NCBI GenBank assembly: GCA_001683735.1
Contig: LUGG01000038.1
Span: forward strand, 310,001 to 374,000
Direction: 5' to 3'
DNA from: Grifola frondosa
Taxonomy: Eukaryota > Basidiomycota > Agaricomycetes > Polyporales > Grifolaceae
Length of the DNA: 64,000 nt
Below, piece after piece: positions 30,570 to 42,988 of this stretch. Positions within the stretch are counted from its first letter, which is position 1, and each line of letters begins with the position of its first letter. Under the pieces are notes generated by a model. The model was not told where the DNA came from, did no database searches, and saw only the letters and a list, made by a program, of their open reading frames with translations. The translations under genes and the position numbers were made by a program.

Positions 30570-33275
30570 GGTCAGAGAGCGAACGTATGCGCACCACGAT
30601 TGGTCAGCCGCGACCCTGCGTGTTATGCATCGTACAGGATGATAAATGCCCAGACTGCGAGTCGACGCGAATATTGGGTGGCAGACATTGACGTGAAGAC
30701 GGCACAAAGATACTTCGCGAACCGGCTTGTCGTTCTCGCTACACAGGGTACATACACACAGCTGTCTGCGATCCACCTGAAGCAGATGACAATGACACAA
30801 GGTATGCATGGAGATCAACGTTCAACGTTCAACTGTGACATGTAGGGCACCTCCGATACAGCCGACCCCAGCTTGGGTGATGGGGCTTTTTTCTAAAAAA
30901 GCAACAGATCGGCGCGAGATCATCTGGCACACATACTTTAGATACGCAGGCCGATTAGCTCTTGCTCCGCCTTCACCGGGCGCTCGCATCTCCTCCGTGG
31001 CGGAGCGATGATACACAGTCACCAGCGCGAGGCGAGCTGCAAGTAACGGCACCCGCGATGTTGTGTCAAAGTCCTGCGGCGTCAGATTCGACAAAGCAAT
31101 GGGTTTCGTGCTCGCACCTCGGCAGATCACTGGCGCGGGCGGGCGTGCCAACGCCCCTGCGCATCGTGCCGCTGCTAGATCAAGCGCGAAACAGCGCGAA
31201 AACCGCGCTGCGGCCCCGCGTTGCTTCCATGGCTGAGCGCAAGGCCCGCGTCGATAGGGAGTGAGCGGGTCGATGTGCCGACGAAGCCCACAGTGGCGTC
31301 CGAACTGGATCATGCAGGGCCACCGACCGCGAGCCTGGCAGAAGCGCGCGGCAGCAAGACGTGCCGCGCCAGCTTCGGCGGAGGGGCGGATACAGCCCGT
31401 GCGTGGTAAGAAGAGACCAGCTCCGCGGAAGGATAGCAGAACTGGAGAGAAAGAACAGGACGGGGCGGAACGGTCAGCTCCCGAAATAGAACAATGGAGA
31501 GTCTCTGGGCCACACGAGAGATTGGAGTGTATGGTGATCAGACGGCGGCGTTCTGTGCGTGCGATGTGAGATGCTTACTCGGTTTGTTCACTTGTTGTGT
31601 TGTTTGTTTCCTATACGAACAAGAGCGGCCCGTACGTCGCCTGGCCCTAGTGTTCCTCGAAGAAAGACGGTGGGCGCGAACTGACACAACATGTGTGTTG
31701 CAGACTAGGTTCACAACGGCCAGACAGATTGGCCGGCCCCCGCGTTGTCGGCAAAATTACAGAACTTGGATACGGCCTCTCTACCCACACGCCTGCGGAT
31801 ACGGCGATATGCAGCCACACAGACCTCCATCAGTGGTTCCGCATCATGTCACCAGGGGAGTGCGACGGCGTGACCATGTTTCGCAGGGTGGGATACGGCG
31901 GTAGGCCTCCTGGCGCTCGGGCGTGTGGTGTTTCGAAAGGTGGGATTGTTCGGTTCAGCGAGAGGGCTCGAGAGACTGTGTTCCCTGCACGAGAACAATA
32001 GATGGGCCTCGCCTCAGTGTCTTTGCTCTCCCGGGCAGAGAACGAACGTGTGCGCACCACGATTGGCCAATCGTGGCGATTGAGCACAACGAAATGGCAT
32101 CTTGTTCTTAGCCATGATAGATCACGAGGTTCAAAAAGCCACCGATCGGCGGGAGATCATCAAACACCTGTACTTTAGATACGAAGATTCGGTGAAGGGA
32201 TGGACATGGCCTACGTGGGGTCAGTGCTGAACGCCCTTACGTTGCGTAGCAGACCGTGCCGCTCATGAATCAAGTAGACCGACGGCGCGAAAGCCCCGCG
32301 GCTGCTCCGCCTTGCTCCCATGGCTAAGCGCAAGGTCCGCGTGGATAAGGAGTGGGCGGGTCGGTGTGCCGAAGTCCGTGTCGTCCGAACGGGATTATGC
32401 AGGGCGATCAACCACGAGCATGGCAGGAGCGCGCTGCAGATAGCGGCACGGCAGCATGGCGTGCCTTGTCAGGTTCGGCGGAGGGGGGCTGATGCTGCCC
32501 GTGCGTGGTAGGCAGGGATTAGCTCCGTGCAAGGGCGGCAGAACTGGACAAAAAGAACAGAACGCGATGAAAACTCGGTGGCGCAGGTCAGCGCCCGAAA
32601 TAGAAAAATGAGGGGTTCAGGCGTGGACCGTACGAGAGTCTCGGGTGCACGGTGGTGAGATAGAACGTTCTCTGAGATATCCTGTTGAATTACGGCGCTA
32701 TTTAGTTCCTAGACGAGTACGAGCGTCCCGTGCGTGACCTGGCCCAAGCGTTCATCGAAGAAAGACAGTGAGAATGGGCTATCACAATGTTGCTCTACGG
32801 CATGTGTCGCAAAGTAGGCTCACAAAAGCCGAGCAGATAGGCTATTTCTGTGCTGCCGGTAAAATTGGGGGCCCTGGATGCGGGCCCCTCTACCCACACT
32901 CCCGCAGATAATGCGATTTGCAGCTACACATACCTACTTCATCAGTGATTCCAGATCATGTCATCAGAGGAGGCGCGGCTCCTGGAATTGGATACGGCGA
33001 TAGATAATAAACCGGTGCCTCAGTGTGTTTGCTCCAGCAAGCAGAGAGCGAATGTGTGCGCACCGTAATTGGTCAATCATGAGAAGTGAGCACGATGAAA
33101 TGGGCATCTTTTTTTCGCCGCAGATCCCGACTAATGGCATCTCCGCGGCCCTGTATGTTATGCATCATATAGAATGGCAAATGCCGAGACCGCGAGTCGA
33201 GGACTCGGACGCGAATATTGTCACGGCAAATTCTCCTGGTGTGATCGCATCGATCCATGCGTCTCCGTACAACTA
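30570..33275. repeat. Degenerate ~1-1.4 kb tandem repeats
   Basis: Ordered sets of shared words recur. GAGCGAACGTATGCGCACCA-like words occur at 30577, 32038 and 33047. GATCGGCG(C/G)GAGATCATC occurs at 30908 and 32143. A CCATGGCT(G/A)AGCGCAAGG block followed by 350 bp of similarity occurs at 31228 and 32318. A CTACCCACAC block occurs at 31779 and 32891. The third partial copy after 33047 matches sequence after 30604. I see no ORF conserved between the copies, so this is non-coding or fully decayed repeat DNA, perhaps an old element array. No gene is supported between 30350 and 33542. Confidence 0.65.
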
Positions 33276-33542
33276 CTCATTCGAACTGTTGGATCGGCGA
33301 CAGCCGACATGTGCATTTTCTAGACCTTGACGAAACCGTTGATTTCGTACGCATTCTTATGGATTAACGGCCCAGCTTGAAGACTTCATATTTGACCAAA
33401 AACTGAAGTGCCCAAAAGAGTATAACAATTAATGCCACAGAAGAATCATGTAAATGACGATACCGCGGATTTTTTATGTCGTCTCCGTCTTTTTTTTGCA
33501 GGACCGTCCTCCTCAGTGTGGTCCACGACACCAATCGCGTCA

Positions 33543-35918
33543 TCATCTTCCCGTTTTCATCTTCTCTTCCACCCGAATGTTTTCATCACCTCCATCAACA
33601 TCCCGTTCAATGCCAGCCTCATTGGCAGTAGCATCACCGGCACCGGCAGCCTTCTCCTTCATACGCTCCTTCTTCCCCTTCCGCTTCTTCACCTTTTCGC
33701 CGCCACCCGCCGCTCGGTCTTCTCCGCCAACACCGCGCTCCTTCAGCCTATCCCTCAATTCCTTCAACCGCGACGACCGCTGGGCATCCCAGGTCTTGCC
33801 TTTACCCTCCTTCCGATACGGTGCGTACTTCTTGATGCCGACGTACGTATTCAGCTCTGCGTCCGTCGCCATCAAAACCTCCGAAGGAGTCAGGCCGAAT
33901 GTCTGCGCATCGACCTTGGCGTACTTGAAGCGTGTGGGCATGTCTCCGATCTAGAGACAAAATGAAGCTATCCATCGTGATTGTGTGTGAGACAGCTACC
34001 ACCGTACGCACCATATCGTTAAAGTCCAGGCTATACAGCTCATCCATGTACTCCTCCAGCTTTCGCTTTCGCATCTCCTCCGTTCCATCCCACTCTTCGT
34101 CCTCCACAGCCGTCCGCTCCACCTCCGCATCCATTTCGTCTATATCCACGCCCCCAGCATCCTCGTCCACATCTTTCTTTTTCTTCTTTTTCTTCTTCTT
34201 CGACTTGCTTTCCTCAGGCTCATCGGGAACGATGTCGGCGACATCAATATCGTCATCCCAATGCGGCTTCTCGTCCTCTTCAGCGTCCGCATCGTTCACA
34301 TAGAGGTCTGCCATCTGACGGTCATGTGCGGCTGGGTCCCAGTCGGCATCGAGGTCAAGTTCCCGCAGCGCTGTGCCAGGAGTCAACATACAAAACAAAT
34401 AGCACCGCATGAAAGAAGTTGTACCTCTGCTCTCTTCAAGGCTCTTGCCGCCCTCCCGGCCGATCCGCTCAAGTTTCGCTCGCAGGTTTTTCATCTTCAG
34501 CGCCTTCAGCCGCTTCACTTCTTCTTTCTTCTGGAGCAGCTCCTCCTCCTTTCGCGCTTTGCGCTTTTCACGCGCGTCTTTCCGCGAGGTATCTTGCCGT
34601 CTCACAAGAGAGGGTAGATTACGCGGATGTCGTGGGATCATCGCGGCATCTCTGAAAAAAAAAATGTAAAGACAAGTTATCAAATAGACGAATGCAAGAC
34701 GTACGGCTCTTCGAAACGGAAGTTGTACGAGCTTTCGAAGCGATCAGCGACTTCGTCGAACTCGTGTTCATATAATACGCTGTCTTCACCCTCATCAGTC
34801 CCCCGTCCTCCTCGTCTTCAGAAGAAGAATCCTGGCCCGCATCAGATTCTGCCTTCACTTTTCTTTTCCCTTTATTGGAGCTCGTGATCTCACTATAAGT
34901 AGGAAGACGGCGAGCCGAGCGGTCAATCCAGCCTCGGTTGAGAATGTAACTGAATAGACTCGTTAGTAAAGTTCAGCAGAGATACTATATGCGCACTTCA
35001 TGAGAAACTCTTGGTCCTCTTCGTGCCTCGTCTTCTTGACGTCACCTTTCTCCCTCCTTGCCTTCTTTGCCTTTACAGGCTCCTCTTCCACACTCGCGAA
35101 TGCACCCGTGTCTTCGTCCTGCGCATCAATGGAGACAAGACCCCGAATATCTTCACCAACCTCCCTTTCTAGAAATGCCCGGTACTCTTCCTCCTCACGC
35201 TCAATCTCGTCCTTTGTTTTCTCTCGCGGCACCAGCAGATCGTCCTCATCCTCATCCTCGACGGCTATATGGAACGCGGCGATCGTCTCGGAACGCAATG
35301 CTGACTGCTCTTGGACGTGCGTGAGCGGCTCCGGCGAAGGCGAGCGAGATGCGGGGTTGAGCGCAGAGGCAAGCGCGTGTTGGCGCATGGTCAGAGGTTT
35401 GGACTACAAGTACACTCAGCATTTGTTACGTTAGTTAGAGTGGTGGATGTGCGTACCTTGTCCTTTGGCAGCTTTGTCGAGAGCTTCACGTCACCTGTTT
35501 TCTGCTTTTCCTCTGCAAAGACTGGAAATGAAGAATGAACGATATTAGAGACATGAGAAACCATACCTTCAAACACATCATTCCCTTGCTCGTAAATTGA
35601 CGGATCCTTTCGCTTAATACGCGCTAGCGTCCTCAGAATGGCGGCGTCCATCGCAGGCGTGAGCTCTTCCCCATCTTCATCTTCCGATTCCGCCTCTTCC
35701 GAGTCTTCCGAGTCTTCCTCATCCTCCTCTGCGTCCGATCCATACCTTTCTTTTACTACCACAATCAAATATAAGGAACATTGAGGGTAAAACTTGATTG
35801 ATATTAACGTACACTTGGCGAGCTCCTCGCGCTCCTTCTTGTATTCAAACGCCTTTGCAAAATGTTCATTGATGGTCAGTGTATGGATAGACTCTGTCTC
35901 GGAATCGTCTGAGAGCAT
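33543..35918 (-). CDS. KRI1: KRI1-like ribosome biogenesis protein
   Basis: Nucleolar protein needed for 40S ribosomal subunit maturation. Eight exons: 35918-35813, 35755-35567, 35521-35457, 35403-34997, 34949-34705, 34651-34425, 34370-34012 and 33950-33543. The start MLSDDSETES leads into LTINEHFAKAFEYKKEREEL and an acidic stretch. The middle has DQEFLMNYILNRGWIDR, the Kri1 core has RQDTSRKDAREKRKARKEEE, and the C-terminal domain has PTRFKYAKVDAQTFGLTPSE then LNTYVGIKKYAPYR. These are the conserved Kri1 blocks in order; the C-terminus is Lys-rich. The exons sum to 2006 nt, one short of a multiple of three. The missing base maps to the C5 run at 34800-34804, after which EHEFDEVADRFESSYNFRF is in the next frame. 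Since KRI1 is essential in yeast, an assembly error is likelier than a mutation. It is head-to-head with GEP4. Confidence 0.9.
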
Positions 35919-36056
35919 GACGAAGAGATAGCGTTAGGTTGGAAAACTCAAATATAGTAAGTCGATCGGGCATGGGAAAATCGACGCCGCCATGTACACA
36001 ACAATATCCTTTTGCGTCTATCTCAAAAATCCTTCTGTTGTATAAATATTTCGAGC
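35919..36056. promoter_or_regulatory. Shared 138-bp divergent promoter of KRI1 and GEP4
   Basis: The two start codons face away from each other 138 bp apart, so promoters and 5' UTRs must overlap. A TATAAATA word lies at 36041-36048, 9 bp upstream of the GEP4 ATG, probably too close to act as a TATA box for it. Confidence 0.6.
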
Positions 36057-37060
36057 ATGCCAATAAATGTACCTGGGATCCTTGTTCCATTACACCTTCT
36101 CATCAACCCTCGCCTGATCGTACCTTCGCTCGTGGTCAAAGGTCCTAGCATTGTGTGGTGCCTATGACGCTGGCTAATCAGATGGTATTTGCAGAAAGAT
36201 ATTCGCCAATTGGACTTTCCTGAGCTTTACCGGGCGGGATATCGTGGAGCGGTGTTTGACAAAGATAATTGTCTGGTGAGTGCACTATGAATGATAACCG
36301 CGGAAGGATATGAAGTTGAATGTTCACAGACACTACCACATCAGGATCGACTGGTACCGGAGTTGACAGTGAGTAAACTTGCTCAAATCCTTGCTTCCGT
36401 CAATTCCGAACTATTCTATGCAGGAAGCTTGGAAAGAATGTAGGCAGACATTTGGTGAAGGGAATGTTCTCATCGTCAGTAACACCGCGGGTTCTCACCT
36501 CGACGCTGGCGATATCCAGGTGTGTTTGAATTCAGGTGTGCGTGAATCTATCTGAGAACTCCATTCTCCTGGATTTTCAGGCGGAATCTGTAACTTACCA
36601 TTTATCCGCTCCCGTCCTTCGCCACCCCTCTTTCAAGCCATCTTACGCTTGCATTGCCTCCATACGCGCATACTTCGGCTCTCTGCCGACGCCCGTGCGC
36701 GATGATGAGCTAGTCATTGTTGGCGACCGAATCCTCACGGATGTCGTTCTGGCTAACCGCATGGCGCGTCGAAACAAGCCACAAGAAATCGCACCTCCAA
36801 ATGGCGAGAAGATGACAGACGTGCGGAAGGCAGGGCCCCTGACTGTCCTGACGGAAGATGTTTGGCGGAGGGAGAGCACGGTGTTGCGGTGGATGGAGAA
36901 GGGCATGTTGCGTGGGGTGGAGCGGTGGGTTCTACCAGCGCATGAATTGTCTGCTCGCCAGGAGTTGAGGCGGTTCGTAAGGGATCTCCCCGTTTCGGAA
37001 GTATCTGAGAAAAGAGAAGGGCTTTGGCAGAAGTTATGGCGCACGTTACGAAAGCCATAG
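36057..37060 (+). CDS. GEP4: Mitochondrial phosphatidylglycerophosphatase
   Basis: HAD-family phosphatase that converts phosphatidylglycerophosphate to phosphatidylglycerol, a step of cardiolipin synthesis at the mitochondrial inner membrane. Five exons (36057-36141, 36199-36275, 36330-36368, 36424-36519, 36581-37060) sum to 259 codons with no break. The start is MPINVPGILVPLHLLINPRL, a hydrophobic N-terminus. HAD motif I is FDKDNCL (nucleophile and general-acid Asp pair), motif II is LIVSNTAGS, and motif III-IV is VIVGDRILTDV. WKECRQTFGEGN between them is typical of Gep4. The first intron uses an AAAG acceptor at 36198, four bases after a GCAG, chosen because it keeps the phase. It shares a 138-bp promoter region with KRI1. 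Confidence 0.92.
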
Positions 37061-37388
37061 AGCGTTGTCGAAAGCTTTTTTTTACATTACATAGCTTGAC
37101 TTCGTAGCCTGGTCTGTCGACTCAGATGACACTCGCTAATCCCCGTGCTAAGTGGGGTAGTAGCCGGTGTTGAGCATCGTATAATAATGGCCCGTTGTTG
37201 CGCTGCAGAGTTTGAAGAGAAAGTCTGCGAAAGGCGAGAAAGGCGAGATATAGAAGGAAACTTGTTGATATTCGTGCGGATCAAGCAACAGAATAAGGAC
37301 CAATGTACTCTAACTGTAGAAATAATTTACAGTCACTCAATTTTGACGTGATGGATTGAAGATGTCGTAGGTTGGGCCCCTGAGCCCA
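37061..37388. other. Intergenic stretch
   Basis: 3' flank of GEP4, with a T8 run at 37076-37083. No gene seen. Confidence 0.5.
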
Positions 37389-38304
37389 CTAGCACATACG
37401 CACCGAAAACTCTTCCGCAGCGGTATCATGGAGTTCGCAGACAGCTGGAGTATTCCCCCAAGAGAACAGCATTCTCTCGTCTTCTTCCATCTTCCTACAG
37501 CCTTTACTTCCGTGCAAGCACGGTAGTTCGAGACATCTGAAAGAAACTGGAGGTACCTTCAGGATCGCCATACGGTGATAAGCCACGGCGGGAACGTGAA
37601 CACTAGGAGCAACGAGCATGCGATTCTGAACAACATCAACTGACCTCAGCGTCAAGCGTTCGCTGTAGGCAGGGTGATTCTCGACGATGAATCGGAGCCA
37701 CTGAAAGACACGTATTTAGCACCCATGCTCGCAGATGGTGAAAACTCGCCTCGTCTCCTCGCGAATATAGGATTATGTGCATTCCAACCATAGACGAGTA
37801 GCCTTGAAAACACAGTACAACTTGTCCCTCTTTCGGAGTTCGTCCGAGTGGCGGAAATTGGCGGCTCGTATCGTAGTGGACCCGGATGGCACGGTGCTTT
37901 ATCGTTTGATAACTTCGAGGTCAACTGCACGTAATAGCGGACCTGCATTGAGCAGATAGAAACAGCCGTGTACGAAACAACGCACCTCCTGTATCACAAG
38001 ATGATATATACCTCGGTCGACAAGATCCCGTCTTCTGTGACATCTACATCATGCACGTCTTGATAAACAACGATACATACCTTCGACGCCCCTTCGACGC
38101 CGAGAATGCACCATCCAAGAAACCTGAGAAATCCGCGTGGACGCAGACAAAGTGCTCTGACGACTTGAATGGGTACATCGAGGTAGGAAGCTGGACGGTC
38201 TTTCAATTCAACAAGAACGAGCCATGACAGCGTACCGCGGGGTCGGTCGGACCGGGGATAAGGTCACGTGGCCGGACACCTCCATATGCCGTTGTCGTGT
38301 CCAT
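37389..38304 (-). pseudogene. Decayed gene, possibly of an HNH-type fungal family
   Basis: Minus-strand coding pieces run in order: MDTTTAYGGVRPRDLIPG from 38304; a probable exon SMYPFKSSEHFVCVHADFSG; GPLLRAVDLEVIKR just before an in-frame TAA; then STTIRAANFRHSDELRKRDK with CVF; and after a further break SERLTLRSVDVVQNRMLVAP to a stop near 37389. The R..F...L.KRD..CVF stretch resembles the start of the HNH region in a large family of mushroom proteins, but no H-N-H triad can be read, so the identification is weak. At least two stops remain after trying introns, so the gene looks dead. Its ATG lies 31 bp from the MDL1 ATG on the opposite strand. Confidence 0.35.
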
Positions 38305-38335
38305 TTCCTCCTCCCTCTTTCTCTGGACCATTGAC

Positions 38336-41300
38336 ATGCTCGGCCTCGCGACACCCTCCAGGGTGTTCGCGCATCTATCTAGGCCGCCATCAATATCAGC
38401 AGGTCTATATTGTAGGAGATCGCTCCCATGCACTCGCTATGCGATCTCTCTGAGGCTTCTCGCGACCCAGGCAACTCCACCCACGCCCACTACCGACTCT
38501 CAGAAGCCAGATCGACCTCCAAGACCTATCGCGCAATCGAAAGACTCTTTATTCTCGCGTTTTCTGCCATCTTCTGTAGCAAGTTCTTCACAAAACGTAT
38601 CCTCGTTCCGTAAAATTGTCGCGCTGGCGAAACCCGAGCGTAAACCTCTCGGCATCGCGATTGGGCTGCTGCTTGTATCTTCTACGGTGTCTATGATGTC
38701 CCATTCACTATTGGAAAATTGATCGACTTTTTCACCTCGACACAACCGGTGCGTCGGGTTTATTTTGTGCTCCAAGCCTGGTCGGAAGTCTTCAATGTCT
38801 TCAAAGGTTGGGCAATGTTTACGCTGCTAACTCTGTGCTTTAGCAAATACCTTTTGGTCTCTCCCTCGGGCAAGCTTCTGCTGTTTTACTTCTTATGTTC
38901 ACGACTGGCGCCGCGGCGAATGCGGGGCGAGCCATGCTTATGCGGTTATCAGGTGTGTGCGCTCGCCTTCAACTGTTTAACATCAATTCACGATACATAT
39001 CATTTCATTCAACTTAATTCAGGTCAACGGATAGTTGCGCGCCTCCGCGAGCGTACGTATACGGCGGCACTCCGGCAGGAGGTTGAGTTCGTGGAGCGCG
39101 GCGAGGGAGATGTATTGAGCCGGCTCAGTGTAGACTCTAGCATCGTCGGCGAGAGGTATGTATATTATTACTTTAGCCATATTTTGTGGCTGGTGAACAT
39201 TTAGATCGTTCTAACTGACCCGATGTCTAGTGTCACCCAGAATCTCTCTGATGGTTTGGGTCGATTGTAATGGCCTCCGCTGGACGTGAGTTCTATTCGT
39301 ATTCTTGGTATCGAATCCCCGAATTAATTATCTGGCAGTTTGGCGCAATGTTCTATATATCACCCACGTTGACGCTGCTTATGCTTACGGTTCGTCCCAC
39401 CTGTCTCCCTTGGTGCTGTACGTGTTATTGCTACACCATGTTCGTTTAGCCCTATGTCTCAAACAGATTAACGGGTAGGTATTTACGGCCGGTACTTGAA
39501 ACGACTGTCGAATAGGACACAAGAAGCCCTTGGAGAGATGACGAAAGTACGCAAACTCTGGCTCTGGTTCACTTCATCGCGCAGCTGCTCACACGCTCCT
39601 ATAGGTAGCACAGGAGTCACTCTCTGCATTGCGCACTGTTCAAGCGTTCAATGCATTACCACAGGAGGACATAAAGTTTATGAGAAGGTCGGAAATGTGC
39701 TCAAGCTTGCGCGCAAGGAGGCAATCGCCAGCGGAATTTTTTTCGGTACTACAGGTTGGAGTGGGAATGTTACTCTGCTCGCGCTCCTGGCCTATGGTGA
39801 GTACGAGCTGGTAATCTTGTGTCTGTTGTGATGAAATTGAGTAACGCATCACAGGCGGGACGTTGGTGAGCAGGGGCACGATCTCGGTCGGCGACTTGAC
39901 AAGTCTACTCCTGTACACGGTATATGTCGGGAGCGGCCTGCAGATGCTAACGTAACCACCATTGCTATGTCGTTTCGCTCCCGCGCTGACCACTCGTGTC
40001 TGTGTCATCAGCGTATTCTTCGTGAGTTTAAACGGTCGCTAATCTTTGCACCCGGTCTGACATGTATTAGTCTTCGATAATGCGTGGCATCGGTGCTGGC
40101 GTGCGGATATTCGAGCTGCTCGACCGCACACCTGCGATCCCACCAGATGTTGGCGCCGACGTCGACTCTTCACGGCGTGGCCCTATTCGGTTCGAGCGCA
40201 TCAGCTTTGAGTATCCGAGTCGGAAGGGCGTGCAGATTCTCAAGGATCTGGACTTTGAGGTCGCTATCGGGGAAAGCGTAGCCATTGTGTAGGTGTTCGC
40301 ATACTTGTCGTCTCGGTGTGCCCATTCGACATTCCTTTACCGCACAGGGGGCAGAGCGGGAGCGGCAAGTCCTCGATTAATGCATTATTGATGAGGTACT
40401 ACGATCCTGTCAGAGGTAAAATCACATTTGATGGACAAGGTGCGTTATTCAACGCATGATGATCGTAACGCTTGCATTAAACAACACAAAATAGACATCC
40501 GGGAATTCAAGCCTTCATCATGGAGGCATATAATCGGCGTCGTCCCTCAGGTACGTATTGAACATCCCTTGCTAGCGAATTATCAAAGCCCTGATTGTGT
40601 TATGTTATTTCACTAGGATCCAGTACTTTTTACGGGAACTATCGCATCGAATATTGCATACGGTAATGAAGATGCCACACGGGAGCAGATTGAAGCTGCT
40701 GCGCGCGAGGCGAACTGCGAGTTCGTCTGGGGCATGCCCCAAGGGTTTGATACGGAAAGTTAGCACCTTCATCAGCATGCGCTTTTTCTCCATGCTGACA
40801 TTTGCACAGTCGGCCGCCTAAGCTTGAGCGGCGGTCAAAGGCAGCGACTTGCTATCGCACGAGCGCTGTTGAAGAAGCCAGCGATTCTCGCTCTGGATGA
40901 GGCGACGAGCTCGCTGGATGCGACTTCGGAACACAGGGTGAGGATGACTACCCGGGTGTTGATTCTCAAGGTACTGATAGGCCTGCGCTTTACAGGTGAA
41001 CGACGCTATTGACAAGATTCTTCGGTCAAGGCAAACAACGTGCATTATCGTTGCGCACCGTTTATCCACTATCGCACGCGCAGAGAGAATAGTTGTACTA
41101 GAAGGTGCATGAGCATCCCCGTATACCTTACCTCGCACTAATTATTGCATATACTCAATAACATTAGACGGACACATCACAGAGTCAGGAACGTACCGAC
41201 AATTGGTGTGTTGAAATGCATCTCGCTCCGGATCTAACGTAGCTAATAATTCATCTTACTACGCAGGTTAACAAGAAGGACTCGAGGTTCCGTACGCTGA

Positions 41301-41398
41301 TGGCTGCGCAATTGAACGCCGCTGCAGGGGAGTCGCTCATATACAAGCCTCCAGAGCCCTCATTGAAAGCAGGACGAGAGCGCGAGGAAGACCTTTGA
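38336..41398 (+). CDS. MDL1: Mitochondrial ABC half-transporter (MDL1/ABCB10 type)
   Basis: Inner-membrane ABC transporter; yeast Mdl1 exports peptides from the matrix. An N-terminal presequence rich in Arg/Ser ([20 protein letters not shown]) precedes the transmembrane domain ([47 protein letters not shown]). The nucleotide-binding domain is complete: Walker [30 protein letters not shown] (Q-loop), signature [16 protein letters not shown], Walker [14 protein letters not shown], and [19 protein letters not shown] (H-loop). There are many introns and a 10-nt exon at 40012-40021. Single-base breaks sit near 38694 (GG run), 39262-39268 (G run), 39390 and 39691 (TTT run). Each is fixed by one base, so sequence error is more likely than pseudogenisation. 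The start was chosen as the first ATG giving a presequence. Confidence 0.88.
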
Positions 41399-42988
41399 GC
41401 TTGTGAATGAAATGTCGTGGAAGTACGCTCAGTATGTAGCGTGTAGTCGATGTAAGTACTAATCTGCTGGTTCAAGAGTGTCATAGAATGCTGGCGGAAG
41501 AAACTACTGTATCAATAATCGGTAATCTCATATTGACAACTGAACTACATAGACCGAACTCTTAGCGAGCTGGATTCATCTGACAGCAATTACGAAGATC
41601 AGTTGTCGTTACTTACATTCTAAAGTTCCATCTCAGTGTGTAAGATGCAGTACATGAATTTTACATATGAACCCAACACTTTGTATTGGGGAATTCACTG
41701 TTGATTTGACATGCCCAACATCTATGACGGAATTACATAGCCTCGCATGTCTGATCGACCTCAACCTCAAACATCCTCTTCACAAACTGGGGGCGAACCA
41801 CATGTTTGGTCATGGTCGTAGTGAGGGGAATGTATGCGGGACGAGGGCAACATATGATCTGGGTTAATTGATTTGAATATTCGAAGGACAGCTCTTCATC
41901 GAGAACGCCCGTCGAAAAATACGGAGGGTCAGTTCCACTATCAGTTTTGACAGTGGAAGCTGGCAACCCGTTTCTCAAGTGGAGCACCGTAGTCGATGGT
42001 CCACAGCCGCATAGCTATTTGTGCTAACTATAAATCCATGATAACAATTTAGTGACCAAAAACCACACAAGACTGAACACGAACTTGGCTCTTGTGGATC
42101 CCTTACTGGTGCTATGTCAGTGCCATGCCAATCCATATCTTACTTGGATTGGCTGGCGGCTCACAGCGTGCGCGCGGCCGTGCATCCTAGAATGAGGCGG
42201 TCGAACCGATCGACCTCCAGGTCTGCGCGGAGCCTCTCACAGCTCGACTGAAGGACAGGTCGTATCAGCGCATTATAACCAAGTCTAGTTAGGAATACAT
42301 ACGATCTCACAGGGGATTGGCTCTCTCTACCTCTTCTGTGGGAGGTAGAAGGAGCGAGAGTCCGAAGAAACGTCGTAGCGTCGACGTCTTCATATAGTAT
42401 AGGTTTATCGCAAGGTTCAGGGCAGGGCTCGGATTTGTGAGTCATGTGAACGACTTCCAAGTTTGCGCGTTGCTCGCAGCGAATATGTCAGGCGAAGAAC
42501 TCATGTCTATACCGGGTAATTTAATATAGTCTGCGCCGCAGAAATATAGTTGGACTGCAACGTACGGGGAATGCACGCAGGTCTATTTAGTTTCTTCAAA
42601 GATCGATCGTGCAATCGGCGATCGCGGCTGGAGGTAGTAAGTGGCAGCACATGTTTTCTACAACATAATGACAGCTCAATATTGCAATATTCGTGTCAAG
42701 CAAAAATTGAGTATTTGAACTACCACTATTTATCGGAATAAGGAATAAGTTTGTATTCGCTTAGCAGCATCAGCCGGACCCTTCTTCTGCAAACGGCGAT
42801 GTATGCGATGGTTGCATCCTATTTTGTCATAAACGACTGGTTCTCGTGCCATCCAGATTGGGTAGCACTTCTGGCTTCTAAGACAGACATGCTGCAGACG
42901 CATGGTGAACGCCGCAGGCGATATAACATGTACTGCGCCGCTGAGCTGCGGCCTTCTTATTTCAACCCCAGACCACCCAACAATTGTT
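41399..42988. other. Gene-free stretch
   Basis: 1.6 kb between MDL1 and the coiled-coil gene. A minus-strand open frame at 41987-41733 (84 residues) has plausible composition but no start, splice context or family. A hairpin CCAATCCA...TGGATTGG lies at 42128-42152. Nothing else is supported. Confidence 0.5.
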
